This document shows, one piece after another, positions 1 through 8,106 of a DNA stretch of 64,000 nucleotides. Below the pieces are notes generated by a model. It did no database searches. It saw only the letters and a list, made by a program, of their open reading frames with translations, and had not been told where the DNA came from. The DNA is from CAVXZE01 sp963766175. GTDB lineage: Bacteria; Myxococcota_A; UBA9160; UBA6930. Location of the stretch: the NCBI GenBank assembly GCA_963766175.1, contig CAVXZE010000021.1, positions 124,001-188,000 of the forward strand, written 5' to 3'. Positions within the stretch are counted from its first letter, which is position 1. Every line of letters starts with the position of its first letter. The position numbers and the translations under genes were made by a program.

Positions 1-540
1 AACGAAGTCGGGCTCCTCCACCATCATGCACATCAGATTGGCCATTCCCGCCAGGCGCCAGCTGAGAACGAAGGTCCCGCGCATCATCCAGAACAGGGCG
101 ACCTCACCCTTGAAGCGCTCCCGCGCCAGATCGAGAAGCAGAAGGTGCTCCCGCTTCGGGACAGGCGAACTGTAGCCGTCGAGCTGCCCCGCCGACTCCA
201 GGGGATGCCCTGTGGGAACCGGGATGCCGTGCGGGTTCCGGGTATAGACGACTCCCCAGTCGTCCTGCACATGAGCCGGATCGATCTCCCTCTCGTGTCC
301 GATCTCGAAGGCGGTGAATCCGTCGACGCCATACTCCTCGTGGATCAGGAAGAGGGTATCGAGCAGCTTCGCCTTCTCCTGATCGTTCATTTCGTGGAAC
401 TCTTTGGGTTCGGGAAGCCCGTCCGTCAGATGGCGTCCGATCCCGATGATGGGAGCTTCGTTGATGGCGTGGATGTAGAGGGGGACGCGATCCGGCTGAC
501 GAACACTCAGAGCCGTCAGGGTTCTCTCCTTGCCCGTCAT
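1..540 (-). CDS. Uroporphyrinogen decarboxylase (URO-D) family protein, N-terminal part
   Basis: The first 180 codons are present and the gene runs off the left edge. The start at 540 follows a strong GGAGGAAATCG ribosome site. The opening residues MTGKERTLTALSVRQPDRVP match the usual start of URO-D-fold proteins of the MtaA/CmuA/HemE superfamily, which act as corrinoid or cobamide methyltransferases or as haem-pathway decarboxylases. The following text (PLYIHAINEAPIIG) resembles the cobamide-methyltransferase-like branch more than true HemE. The substrate cannot be assigned. It is divergent from the antiporter genes at 688. The 147 bases between them hold no other recognisable feature. Confidence 0.75.
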   Translation of the reverse strand, partial: MTGKERTLTALSVRQPDRVPLYIHAINEAPIIGIGRHLTDGLPEPKEFHEMNDQEKAKLLDTLFLIHEEYGVDGFTAFEIGHEREIDPAHVQDDWGVVYTRNPHGIPVPTGHPLESAGQLDGYSSPVPKREHLLLLDLARERFKGEVALFWMMRGTFVLSWRLAGMANLMCMMVEEPDFV

Positions 541-687
541 CGATTTCCTCCTGGTCCCGCCATTCATTGGGCGCCCCGATTCCAGCCAGCCCACCCAGAA
601 TACGTGGCATAATCGGCCTCTGGCAAGGACGGGGGCAATGAGACCGGATCGGCGGCGAGCAACTTCCCTGAGAGAGAGGCCGGGCAG

Positions 688-1908
688 GTGCTGAAGCTCG
701 CCCTGGGTGTTGCACTTCTCCTGATCATCGCCCTGATCGGCTACCGCAGAACTTTCATCCGCCTGCAGCTCCCCAGAGGAGCCCGGCTCATCTTTCTCAC
801 CGGTACCGAGTTCATTCTGGTCGGCGTGGCGCTGGGCGACCAGCTGATCGGACTCCTCGACGAGCAGACCATCCGCAGCTTGACGCCGCTGTTCAGTCTG
901 GGACTGGGCGTGATCGGGTTGATCTTCGGGATTCAGCTGGAGCTGGACAAGATCCTCCGTTTCCCCTCTCGCTACATCCTGATGACCTTCATCCAGGCGT
1001 TCTGCACCATGCTGGTCGTGTTCTGGCCCTTCTACTTCATCCTGGAGGGTCTCTTCGGCGGCGACCGGCAGTCCATCCTTCTGGCTTCTCTGGTGCTGGC
1101 CGCCACGGCTGCCTGCACCGCCCAGACCGCTCTGGCCCTGATCCACCGCGAATTCGGCCTCCGCGGGGCACGGGTGATGGAGCTGCTCCGCTACATGTCG
1201 AGTGTCGACGCGGTGGTGGGACTTCTCACCCTCCAGATCGCACTGTGCCTGATGCAGACCCAGCCCGTGCTGGGATTCGATCTGGGCCCCGGCCTCCAGT
1301 GGTTTGCCCTCTCGCTGGTGATCGGCGGGACCACGGGTTTCCTGCTCCACCTCTTGACACGGATCCGCTGCAGCGACGAGGAGCTCCTCATCTTCGTCCT
1401 GGGCATGGCGGTGTTCTCCGGAGGCATCGCCCTCTCCTTCAAGCTCTCTCCTCTGTTCGTCAATACGCTGATGGGACTGGTCGTAGCCAACCTGCCCGGC
1501 TCCCGGAATCGGATCTTCAATCTCCTGGCACGACTGGAGAAGCCCTTCTACGTCGTCTTCCTGATTCTGGCCGGAGCGATCTGGCGTCCCGCACCACCGT
1601 GGGGACTGCCACTTGCCATCCTGTACCTGGGCCTCCGTCTGGTCGGGAAGGTCTCCGGGGGATGCCTGGCCGCAAGGATCGCACCGGAGTCCACCCGTCC
1701 TCCTCTCACCGTGGGGTTGGGACTGATCTCCCAGGGCGGAATCGCCATCGCCATGGTGATGAACTACTACCAGCTGAGCTCGGCAGCGGTGACCGACGCG
1801 GTCGTCACTACGGTGTTGATCGCCGTGATCCTGAACGAGTTGGCGAGCCCCTTCCTGGCGAGAGCCGTTCTCCGCAGAGCGGGAGAGATCGAACGATGGC
1901 CCGCATAG
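688..1908 (+). CDS. Cation:proton antiporter (CPA2/Kef-like), first of a pair
   Basis: A 406-residue integral membrane protein starting at GTG 688. It is almost entirely hydrophobic helices, with the typical antiporter pattern of about 11-12 segments and charged residues buried in helices (for example LDKILRFPSRYILMTF and the QGGIAIAM motif near the C-terminus). The QGG motif recurs in the next gene as QAGVSLGLAG, which is characteristic of Kef/NhaP-type exchangers. Predicted role: K+ or Na+ efflux in exchange for protons across the inner membrane. No RCK/TrkA-N domain is fused. Its stop lies 13 bases inside the next gene, so the two are translationally coupled and may form a heteromeric or regulated pair. 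Confidence 0.8.
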   Translation: MLKLALGVALLLIIALIGYRRTFIRLQLPRGARLIFLTGTEFILVGVALGDQLIGLLDEQTIRSLTPLFSLGLGVIGLIFGIQLELDKILRFPSRYILMTFIQAFCTMLVVFWPFYFILEGLFGGDRQSILLASLVLAATAACTAQTALALIHREFGLRGARVMELLRYMSSVDAVVGLLTLQIALCLMQTQPVLGFDLGPGLQWFALSLVIGGTTGFLLHLLTRIRCSDEELLIFVLGMAVFSGGIALSFKLSPLFVNTLMGLVVANLPGSRNRIFNLLARLEKPFYVVFLILAGAIWRPAPPWGLPLAILYLGLRLVGKVSGGCLAARIAPESTRPPLTVGLGLISQGGIAIAMVMNYYQLSSAAVTDAVVTTVLIAVILNELASPFLARAVLRRAGEIERWPA

Positions 1909-3236
1909 CCGCGCTGGCCATCATCATCGCCCTGATGGGGCTCGCCCTCTTCGCGTTCGGTGACGCCGTGATCTTCGCGGATGCCCGGTCGACCATGACC
2001 TTCGGATTTCTGCTGCTGACCGCCTACCTGATCGGCGACGTCCTCTCGCGGTTCAAGCTCCCCAAGATCACCGGGTACATCCTGGCCGGAATCCTCTTCG
2101 GACCTCACCTGCTGGATCTCGTCAGCGCCGGGACGGTCCAGGAGCTCAAGCTCATCGATGACCTGGCACTCACCTTCATCGCATTCGCCGCCGGTGGTGA
2201 ATTGCGACTCGCGGGGCTCCGAGAGCGGCGAAAGAGCATCACTCTGAACGTCTTCTTCCAGACGGTGATGGTATTTCTCGGGGTGGCTACCTTCGCCATG
2301 GCGGCGCGGTCGCTGCTCCCGTTTCTCGAAGGCAAGCCAGCAGCTCACAGCCTGGCAGTCGCCCTTCTGCTCGGCACCTTCGCCGTGGCGCGCTCGCCAT
2401 CTTCGGCGATCGCCATCATCAGCGAGTGCAAGGCCCGGGGTCCGTTCACTGAGATGGTTCTCGGGGTCACCGTGGTGATCGACGCGCTGGTCATCATCTT
2501 GTTTGCGGCGATGGTGTCGATCGGGCAGGTCCTCATCACTCCGGGTGTCGAGATCGATTTTCGTTTCATCAGCATGATATTCATCGCACTCGGGGGATCG
2601 ATTCTGGGTGGAATCGGTCTCGGCTGGATCATCCTTCTCTACATGAAATACGTGAGGGCCGAGGTGCTGGTCTTCATCCTGGCCCTGGCCTTCATGGTCA
2701 CACTGTTCTCGCGACAGTTCGCGATGCTGCTCGACGATGCCTTCAACGTTGCGCTTCACCTGGAACCGATGCTCATCTGCGTCACCGCGGGCTTCTGGGT
2801 CCGGAACTTCTCCCCGGACGGCGGCCTGTTCATGGCGACCATCGACCGGAGCTCTCTCCCCATCTACGTCATCTTCTTCTCTCTCACCGGCGCGGCACTG
2901 AAGGTCGACGCTCTGAGCCAGACCTGGCTGATCGCCCTCCTGCTGGTCGCCGTCCGGTGCCTGCTGGTCTGGCTGGGGGCCTATCTGGGCGGCTCGTTGT
3001 CCGGCGATCCGCCGCGCCTGCGCCGGATGAGCGGACTCAGCTTCATCGCTCAGGCGGGCGTCAGTCTGGGTCTGGCGGGCATCGTCACGCGCAGCTTCCC
3101 CGAATGGGGAGCGGCACTTTCCACCACGATCGTCGCAATCGTCGCACTCAATCAGATCATCGGCCCGATCGCCTTCAAGTTCGCCCTCGGTGCGGTGGGC
3201 GAAGCCCGTGCTAGCCCGGACCGACGAAACCGCTGA
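1896..3236 (+). CDS. Cation:proton antiporter (CPA2/Kef-like), second of a pair
   Basis: A 446-residue protein starting at ATG 1896, inside the 3' end of the preceding antiporter gene. The N-terminal helix (MARIAALAIIIALMGLALF) and the sequence LPKITGYILAGILFGP are typical of Na+/H+ exchanger domains, where the GYILAGILFGP stretch lines the ion path. The open frame extends further upstream, but that part is only a shadow of the first antiporter. The C-terminus has no regulatory domain. The gene overlaps the convergent PII-like gene by 26 bases. Coupling with the neighbour argues for joint potassium or pH homeostasis. Confidence 0.85.
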   Translation: MARIAALAIIIALMGLALFAFGDAVIFADARSTMTFGFLLLTAYLIGDVLSRFKLPKITGYILAGILFGPHLLDLVSAGTVQELKLIDDLALTFIAFAAGGELRLAGLRERRKSITLNVFFQTVMVFLGVATFAMAARSLLPFLEGKPAAHSLAVALLLGTFAVARSPSSAIAIISECKARGPFTEMVLGVTVVIDALVIILFAAMVSIGQVLITPGVEIDFRFISMIFIALGGSILGGIGLGWIILLYMKYVRAEVLVFILALAFMVTLFSRQFAMLLDDAFNVALHLEPMLICVTAGFWVRNFSPDGGLFMATIDRSSLPIYVIFFSLTGAALKVDALSQTWLIALLLVAVRCLLVWLGAYLGGSLSGDPPRLRRMSGLSFIAQAGVSLGLAGIVTRSFPEWGAALSTTIVAIVALNQIIGPIAFKFALGAVGEARASPDRRNR

Positions 3237-3552
3237 CGGGGAGAGTGAAGACGATCCCGGTCCCCTTGGCAGAGAAGTCTTCGCAGACATCCCGGAGCAT
3301 GCCGATCGCCTCCTCGACCTGCTCCGCCGCCACCACCGAGAGGATCAGGTAGCTCTCCTCACCGCCGCCCGGAAAGAGCGAGCGAAAGCCCGAGAAGACC
3401 GGAAGCTCGGTGCTCACGATCTGCCCCATCCCCTTGGCGTCGACGATCGTCGCACCCGGCAGACCGAGCTCCAGGAAGCCCTCCATCACGCGTTCCACGC
3501 GTCGGTAGCCCTTGACGACCGCGACCACGAGCTGCCGACTGCTAGTAGACAT
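3211..3552 (-). CDS. PII-like signalling protein
   Basis: A 113-residue protein with the alpha/beta ferredoxin-like pattern of the PII superfamily. It has an N-terminal strand (LVVAVVKGYRRVERVMEGF), a central GATIVDAKGMGQI segment, and the C-terminal GTGIVFTLPVSGFVG found in PII-like proteins. The classical GlnB uridylylation T-loop sequence is not recognisable, so canonical nitrogen signalling is not implied. PII-like proteins often bind nucleotides and gate a neighbouring transporter. Here the gene overlaps the EIIA-Ntr gene by 11 bases and meets the antiporters tail to tail, so regulation of those exchangers is a reasonable inference. Confidence 0.7.
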   Translation of the reverse strand: MSTSSRQLVVAVVKGYRRVERVMEGFLELGLPGATIVDAKGMGQIVSTELPVFSGFRSLFPGGGEESYLILSVVAAEQVEEAIGMLRDVCEDFSAKGTGIVFTLPVSGFVGPG

Positions 3553-4018
3553 GACGGGCGTCTTGCTCGAGCAGCATCCGAAACAGCTCCTCCGGCCCCG
3601 CCGCGCTCCGCAGCTCCGCCAGCGTCTCCTCGGGAGAGACGATCCGCGCCAGGCGGGCCAGCAGGCGGAGATGCTCGCTCCTGGCGTCCTCCGGACTGAG
3701 CAGCAGAAAGAGCAGGTCGACCGGTTCGGAGTCCAGGGCGGCGAAATCCAGGCCGTCGCAGCACCGCCCCACCGCCAGAGCGGTCTTCTCGAGACCGCGC
3801 ACGATGGCGTGGGGCAGAGCGAGTCCGTCCCCGATCCCGGTGGATTGCTGCGCCTCCCTCTCCAGAAGGCGATCCAGTAGCTCCTGCTCGTCGAGCGCGG
3901 GCAGCACCGCGACCACCCGCGCGACGAGGTCCTTCATGAAGGAAGTCTTGTCCAGAGAGGGCAGATCCCATAGAACGAGGTTCTCTTGCAGGTAGTCCCC
4001 GAGACGCAGTATCGGCAC
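3542..4018 (-). CDS. PTS EIIA-type (PtsN / EIIA-Ntr-like) domain protein
   Basis: A 158-residue protein. The start is placed at GTG 4018 because a GGAGG box lies ten bases upstream and the length then fits PtsN proteins (about 150-160 residues). Upstream in-frame codons code for low-complexity text. The phosphorylatable histidine is in GIGDGLALPHAI, matching the family STGIGxGxAxPH motif. EIIA-Ntr proteins receive phosphate from the nitrogen PTS and control potassium uptake and other processes by protein contact. Linkage to a PII-like gene and two antiporters fits that role. No EI-Ntr or NPr gene is in the window. Confidence 0.8.
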   Translation of the reverse strand: MPILRLGDYLQENLVLWDLPSLDKTSFMKDLVARVVAVLPALDEQELLDRLLEREAQQSTGIGDGLALPHAIVRGLEKTALAVGRCCDGLDFAALDSEPVDLLFLLLSPEDARSEHLRLLARLARIVSPEETLAELRSAAGPEELFRMLLEQDARHVY

Positions 4019-4142
4019 CTTCTTCAGACCTCCGCTCGCTGTGGGCAGGCCGCTGCCGCCCGGGCCAGGAAGATTGTAGACCGAGGAGACAGCGAAGGTC
4101 AGTCCAGGCCTTGCCTTTGGCAGACCGCCGGTCAGGGGGGGG

Positions 4143-4658
4143 TCAGTGCGACTGGTCGAAGGTCCACTCGCTGAAGAGCTTGGTCCGGAAGGCGCGGAGC
4201 TCATCGGAGCGAGCTGCCCCGCTGTTCGCCTCGATCTCGATGAATTTCTCGGTGAGAGCCACCAGGCGTACCGCGATCATCCGAGAGATCGCGAACATCA
4301 TCTTGAGGACCGCGGTGTCCCCGTCCTCGACCCGAGCCACCACCCCCTCTTGCGGGATGGCGACGATCTTGGCGGCCGTATGGGCGCGGACGCTCGCCGT
4401 GCGAGGCAGTCCGGTCAATAGCTCGATCTCGCCCACCACGGCCGGGGCTCGCAAGCGGGCCACTTCGATCTCCCTCCCGCCTTGGGGAATGTAGACCTCG
4501 AGCTCGCCCTCGAGGAGGAAGTAGATCTCCCCGCCCTCCTCGCCGCGATGGATCAGGTCCTCCCCGGCGGACAGCGTGCGGGCCTCCCAGGCGCTGCGGA
4601 GATTCTCCATCTGGGTCTCGGACAGGCTCTTCAGCGCCGGAAAGTCGGCGATATCCAT
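4143..4658 (-). CDS. Cyclic nucleotide-binding (CNB) domain protein
   Basis: A 171-residue protein starting at ATG 4658 behind GGGAGACCACC. It carries a single CNB fold, with GEDLIHRGEEGGEIYFLLEGELEVY as the first glycine-rich turn and VVGEIELLTGLPRTASVRA as the phosphate-binding cassette. The family consensus there is GE.aLl....RsAtV, so the E and R that contact the cyclic phosphate are kept. No DNA-binding helix-turn-helix follows, so it is not a Crp/Fnr regulator. The C-terminal 60 residues are helical. It is probably a cAMP/cGMP-responsive partner of its neighbours and lies 22 bases downstream of glutamate dehydrogenase in the same direction. Confidence 0.8.
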   Translation of the reverse strand: MDIADFPALKSLSETQMENLRSAWEARTLSAGEDLIHRGEEGGEIYFLLEGELEVYIPQGGREIEVARLRAPAVVGEIELLTGLPRTASVRAHTAAKIVAIPQEGVVARVEDGDTAVLKMMFAISRMIAVRLVALTEKFIEIEANSGAARSDELRAFRTKLFSEWTFDQSH

Positions 4659-4680
4659 GGTGGTCTCCCTCGGGATGCGG

Positions 4681-5913
4681 TCAAATGCCGCGCAGCACGG
4701 TCGCCTTGCCGACCTCGCGCACGGCCATGATGAAGGCCGCCGTCCGGTGGTCGAGCTTCTTGGTGCGAACGATTTTCGAAACCTCGTCGTAGGCGCGGCG
4801 CAGCACGGGCTCGAGGCGCGCGTTGACCTCTTCCTCCGTCCAATAGAAGCTCTGATTGTTCTGGACCCACTCGAAGTAGCTGCAGATGACGCCACCCGCG
4901 TTGGCGAGGATGTCCGGAACCACCATCACGCCGCGGTCGATCAGGAGCTGGTGGGCGTCGGGCCTGGTCGGGCCATTGGCTCCCTCGACGATGAGGCGCG
5001 CGCGGATCGTGTCCGCCACCTCGGTGTCGATCACTCCGCCGAGCGCTGCGGGAATCAAGAAGTCGACTTCGCTGGCGAAAAGGCGTTCGACGCTGCTGGC
5101 GTCGCTCCCCGGGAAGCCGACCACCGTCCGGTCGGGATTGTCCTCCACATGGCGGATCAGCGCGGGAACGTCGAAGCCCTCGGGGTTCTCGAGGTAGCCG
5201 CCGTGGTCGCCCACGGCGACGAGCTTCGCGCCGTTCTCCGTCAGGATCCGCGCGGCCCAGCTGCCGACGTTGCCGAAGCCCTGGACGGCGAATCGCGCCC
5301 CCTTCACGTCGATCCCGAGATCCTCGAGGGCCCACATCGAGCAGAGCGCGGTGCCGCGGCCGGTGGCCGCGAGCCGACCCCGGCAGCCGCTCAGCTCGAT
5401 CGGTTTGCCGGTCACGACGCCCGGCGAGTAGCCGTGGTACTTCGAGTACTGGTCCATGATCCACGCCATGATCTGGCCGTCGGTGTTCACGTCGGGCGCG
5501 GGGATGTCGACGTCGGGCCCGATCACATCGTGGATCTGGTCGGTGAACTTTCGCGTCATGCGCTCGAGCTCGCCCGGATTGAGGGTGCGGGGGTCGACCC
5601 GGATTCCCCCCTTCGCGCCACCGTAGGGAATGCCGACCACGGCGGTCTTCCAGGTCATCAGGCTGGCGAGGGCGTTGACTTCGTCCTGGTCCGCCTCGTG
5701 GTGAAAACGGAGGCCCCCCTTGAAGGGGCCCCGAGCCGCGTTGTGCTGGACGCGGAAGCCCTCGAAGACGCCCACCGAACCGTCGTCCATCTCGATGGCG
5801 ACCGCGACCTCGAGCTGGCGCGTCGGGGTCATCAGCAGACGCTCGATGCGCTCGCCGACGTCCATGATTCGCGTGGCGCCGGAGAGGTAGCGAAGAGCGT
5901 CTTCGAAAGACAT
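4681..5913 (-). CDS. gdhA: Glutamate dehydrogenase (Glu/Leu/Phe/Val dehydrogenase family)
   Basis: A 410-residue enzyme starting at ATG 5913 behind a GGGGG-containing site. It interconverts glutamate and 2-oxoglutarate plus ammonium with NAD(P). The substrate domain is clear: GGLRFHHEADQDEVNALASLMTWKTA and PYGGAKGGIRVDP, where the Lys of GGAKGG is catalytic. The Rossmann domain follows, with FAVQGFGNVGSWAAR. The C-terminus DILANAGGVICSYFEWVQN is typical of hexameric bacterial and archaeal GDH. The residue set fits a glutamate enzyme, but specificity cannot be proven by reading. It is transcribed with the CNB, EIIA-Ntr and PII-like genes, which supports a nitrogen/potassium control unit. Confidence 0.9.
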   Translation of the reverse strand: MSFEDALRYLSGATRIMDVGERIERLLMTPTRQLEVAVAIEMDDGSVGVFEGFRVQHNAARGPFKGGLRFHHEADQDEVNALASLMTWKTAVVGIPYGGAKGGIRVDPRTLNPGELERMTRKFTDQIHDVIGPDVDIPAPDVNTDGQIMAWIMDQYSKYHGYSPGVVTGKPIELSGCRGRLAATGRGTALCSMWALEDLGIDVKGARFAVQGFGNVGSWAARILTENGAKLVAVGDHGGYLENPEGFDVPALIRHVEDNPDRTVVGFPGSDASSVERLFASEVDFLIPAALGGVIDTEVADTIRARLIVEGANGPTRPDAHQLLIDRGVMVVPDILANAGGVICSYFEWVQNNQSFYWTEEEVNARLEPVLRRAYDEVSKIVRTKKLDHRTAAFIMAVREVGKATVLRGI

Positions 5914-6100
5914 GCAGATCCCCCTGCCCGCCACCGCCGCCACCGGCCCGGCCCTCGATGCGAGTGCCCAAGCTTATACGCCCGGCCACCAGCGGCGCAA
6001 GCCGCCTGCACCGCCCAGGCGCGGTATCGTCTCGCATCGGAGGCCTCGCGTTCGCCAGCTGGGAGCGGCCGCGCAGCAGCAGATCCGGAGACGACAGAAG

Positions 6101-6958
6101 GTGACTTCCGACCACAGAGTCACGCTGAGCTGGCACGGCGCAGCGCACTACCAGATCCGCTACAAGAACCTGAAGACGGTGATCGATCCTCTCTACACTC
6201 GCCTCCCGGGCGACAAGCCACATCTCGAGCTCACCAGGGACCACCTCGACCGGATCGACTACCTCCTCCTCACACACGGGCATCTGGATCACTCCTGGGA
6301 TGTCCCCTATCTGGTCGCGAAGTACGATCCCGAGGTCTATGCGCCAGGGGAGTGCCTGCGCGATGTGCGGCGGGAGGCGAAGCGGTCGGGCGCCAAGATC
6401 GACATGAGATCGTGTCATGCCCTGGATGAAATCAAGGGCGCCCCCTTCGGCATCGCGGACATCGACGTCACGCCCTATCGGATCGGAACCGAGGAAATCG
6501 ACTTCTGGTTCGTCAGATCGATGTTCCTGCGGCCGTGGCGCCACTGGAAGCCGGCCGCCATCCCTGCTGGCTTCAAATGGATGACTCACCACGTCTTCGG
6601 TAGCTGCTTCGCCTTCCACTTCAGGTTTCCCGACCAGAAGAGAACCATGCTCTACTTCGGCAATCTCACCGATCAGGTCGATGAGATGGGGAACATCGAG
6701 CGCGTCGATGTCCTGGCGATCCCCTACTGTCCGGCCAACAGAAAGTGGCTGTCGCAGTCGCAGTACTTGATCGAGCGATTTCGACCCGGCGTGACCATGG
6801 TCCACCACTTCGACAACTTCCTGAATCCCTTCACGCTCTCGAAATACATGAACCTCGAGAGCTACCGCGAGGCCCTCCGCGAGAGGTGTCCCGACGCGAA
6901 GCTCTACTTCTCGAAGTTCCTTCGCGAGGTGGATCTGACGGAAATCATCGGCGGCTGA
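6101..6958 (+). CDS. MBL-fold metallo-hydrolase
   Basis: A 285-residue protein starting at GTG 6101 with GGAG about eleven bases upstream. The metallo-beta-lactamase metal site is visible as LLLTHGHLDHSWD (HxHxDH), with later ligands likely in LYFGNLTDQVD and TMVHHFDNF. The first strand motif VTLSWHGAAHYQIRY is typical of UlaG/YcjY-like Zn-dependent hydrolases. Cytoplasmic, no signal peptide. The substrate is unknown. Its 3' end is 11 bases from the convergent flavoenzyme gene. Confidence 0.8.
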   Translation: MTSDHRVTLSWHGAAHYQIRYKNLKTVIDPLYTRLPGDKPHLELTRDHLDRIDYLLLTHGHLDHSWDVPYLVAKYDPEVYAPGECLRDVRREAKRSGAKIDMRSCHALDEIKGAPFGIADIDVTPYRIGTEEIDFWFVRSMFLRPWRHWKPAAIPAGFKWMTHHVFGSCFAFHFRFPDQKRTMLYFGNLTDQVDEMGNIERVDVLAIPYCPANRKWLSQSQYLIERFRPGVTMVHHFDNFLNPFTLSKYMNLESYREALRERCPDAKLYFSKFLREVDLTEIIGG

Positions 6959-6969
6959 GCGAATTCGGG

Positions 6970-8106
6970 TCAGCTTCGCGCCAGGCTGCTCCGGGCAGGA
7001 GAGATCTGCTCCGAGGTGAGACCGAGCTGCTCGAGGTCCTCTGGAAGCGAGCCGCGTACGATCAGCGACGCCGCGGTCCGCGCGGCAGCCGGTGAGGTCA
7101 TGATCCCAAAGCCCCCCTGCCCCGCCAGCCAGAAGAAGCCGTCCAGGTCGGGGTCCGCTCCGATCACGGGTGCGCGGTCGGCAACGAAGCTCCGGAGACC
7201 CGCCCAGCGCCGCCGGATGGATCGGATCTCGAGGGTCGTCGCGCGCTGGATCCGGTCCACGGCGACCGCCACGTCGTAGTCCTCCGCCACGGCGTCGCAG
7301 GGCTCGGATGGCGTCTCATCGGCGGGCGAGGCCAGCAGCTGCGCTCCCTCCGGCTCGAAGTAGAAGGTCTCGTCGACGTCGATTACGGCGGGCCAGGCGC
7401 GGAAGTCGTGTCCCGGCGGACCGTCGAAGGTGATCGCCGTGCGGTGCAGGGGTTGGAGCCCGACCGATCGAGCGCCCGCCAGACGCCCTACCTCGTCGCA
7501 CCAGGCGCCCGCCGCGTTCACCACGGTGGCGACGCGGTGGACTTCTCCGCCGGCCTCGACCTCCCAGGCCCCATCCGACGGCTCCACTCGCACGACTTCC
7601 GCGCGGGTGCGAACCGCTCCACCCCGCTCTCGCAGCCCGCGCAGGAACCCTTCCAGCATCCCGGCGACGTCGATACCCTTCGCTCCCGGCTCCAGAAGGC
7701 CACCGGCGACGTAGTCCTCGCGCAGCACCGGGCAGAGAGCGCGGGTGGCTGCGGCATCCAACAGGCGCACGTCGACGCCGAGATCCTCTCCGGCCTTCTG
7801 CTCCTCCGCCAGGCGCTCTCTCTGGTCCTCCCGACCGATGAAGAGGACAGGTCGGTCGAACACCAACGGATACGGCGCGAATCCATCCGGCGGCCGCTCG
7901 AAGAATTCGCGGCTCGCCTGGGTCAGCCGCCGAACCACGGCGTTGCCGTAGTTCTGCATCAGGATCGCAGCGGAGCGGCCGGTGGTGTGATGACCGGGTA
8001 GAGGCTCGCGCTCCAGGAGGACCACGCGACCGCGGGCCTGGAGCTCATAGGCTACCGATGCACCGGCAATCCCGGCGCCGATGACAGCAAAGTCGTAGTC
8101 GGTCAT
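6970..8106 (-). CDS. FAD-dependent oxidoreductase (DadA / sarcosine-oxidase-like), downstream copy
   Basis: A 378-residue protein with an N-terminal dinucleotide fold DFAVIGAGIAGASVAYEL and the DAO-family C-terminal FAD contact FFWLAGQGGFGIMTSPAAA. It belongs to the D-amino-acid dehydrogenase / sarcosine oxidase / glycine oxidase group, which oxidises secondary or primary amines next to a carboxylate. The start overlaps the stop of the upstream flavoenzyme by 4 bases, so the two may be co-translated subunits or sequential enzymes. The substrate cannot be read from sequence. The neighbouring creatinase-like and MlrC genes suggest an N-methylated or modified amino acid. Confidence 0.85.
   Translation of the reverse strand: MTDYDFAVIGAGIAGASVAYELQARGRVVLLEREPLPGHHTTGRSAAILMQNYGNAVVRRLTQASREFFERPPDGFAPYPLVFDRPVLFIGREDQRERLAEEQKAGEDLGVDVRLLDAAATRALCPVLREDYVAGGLLEPGAKGIDVAGMLEGFLRGLRERGGAVRTRAEVVRVEPSDGAWEVEAGGEVHRVATVVNAAGAWCDEVGRLAGARSVGLQPLHRTAITFDGPPGHDFRAWPAVIDVDETFYFEPEGAQLLASPADETPSEPCDAVAEDYDVAVAVDRIQRATTLEIRSIRRRWAGLRSFVADRAPVIGADPDLDGFFWLAGQGGFGIMTSPAAARTAASLIVRGSLPEDLEQLGLTSEQISPARSSLARS

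Noticed and set aside
1767..3290. Long open frame on the minus strand over the second antiporter
   Set aside because: Low-complexity, charged, repetitive text (many E, D, Q, R, H) with no family resemblance; it is the antisense shadow of a GC-rich membrane protein gene.
4576..6429. Long plus-strand frame over glutamate dehydrogenase
   Set aside because: Antisense shadow of gdhA; no ribosome site and no recognisable domain.
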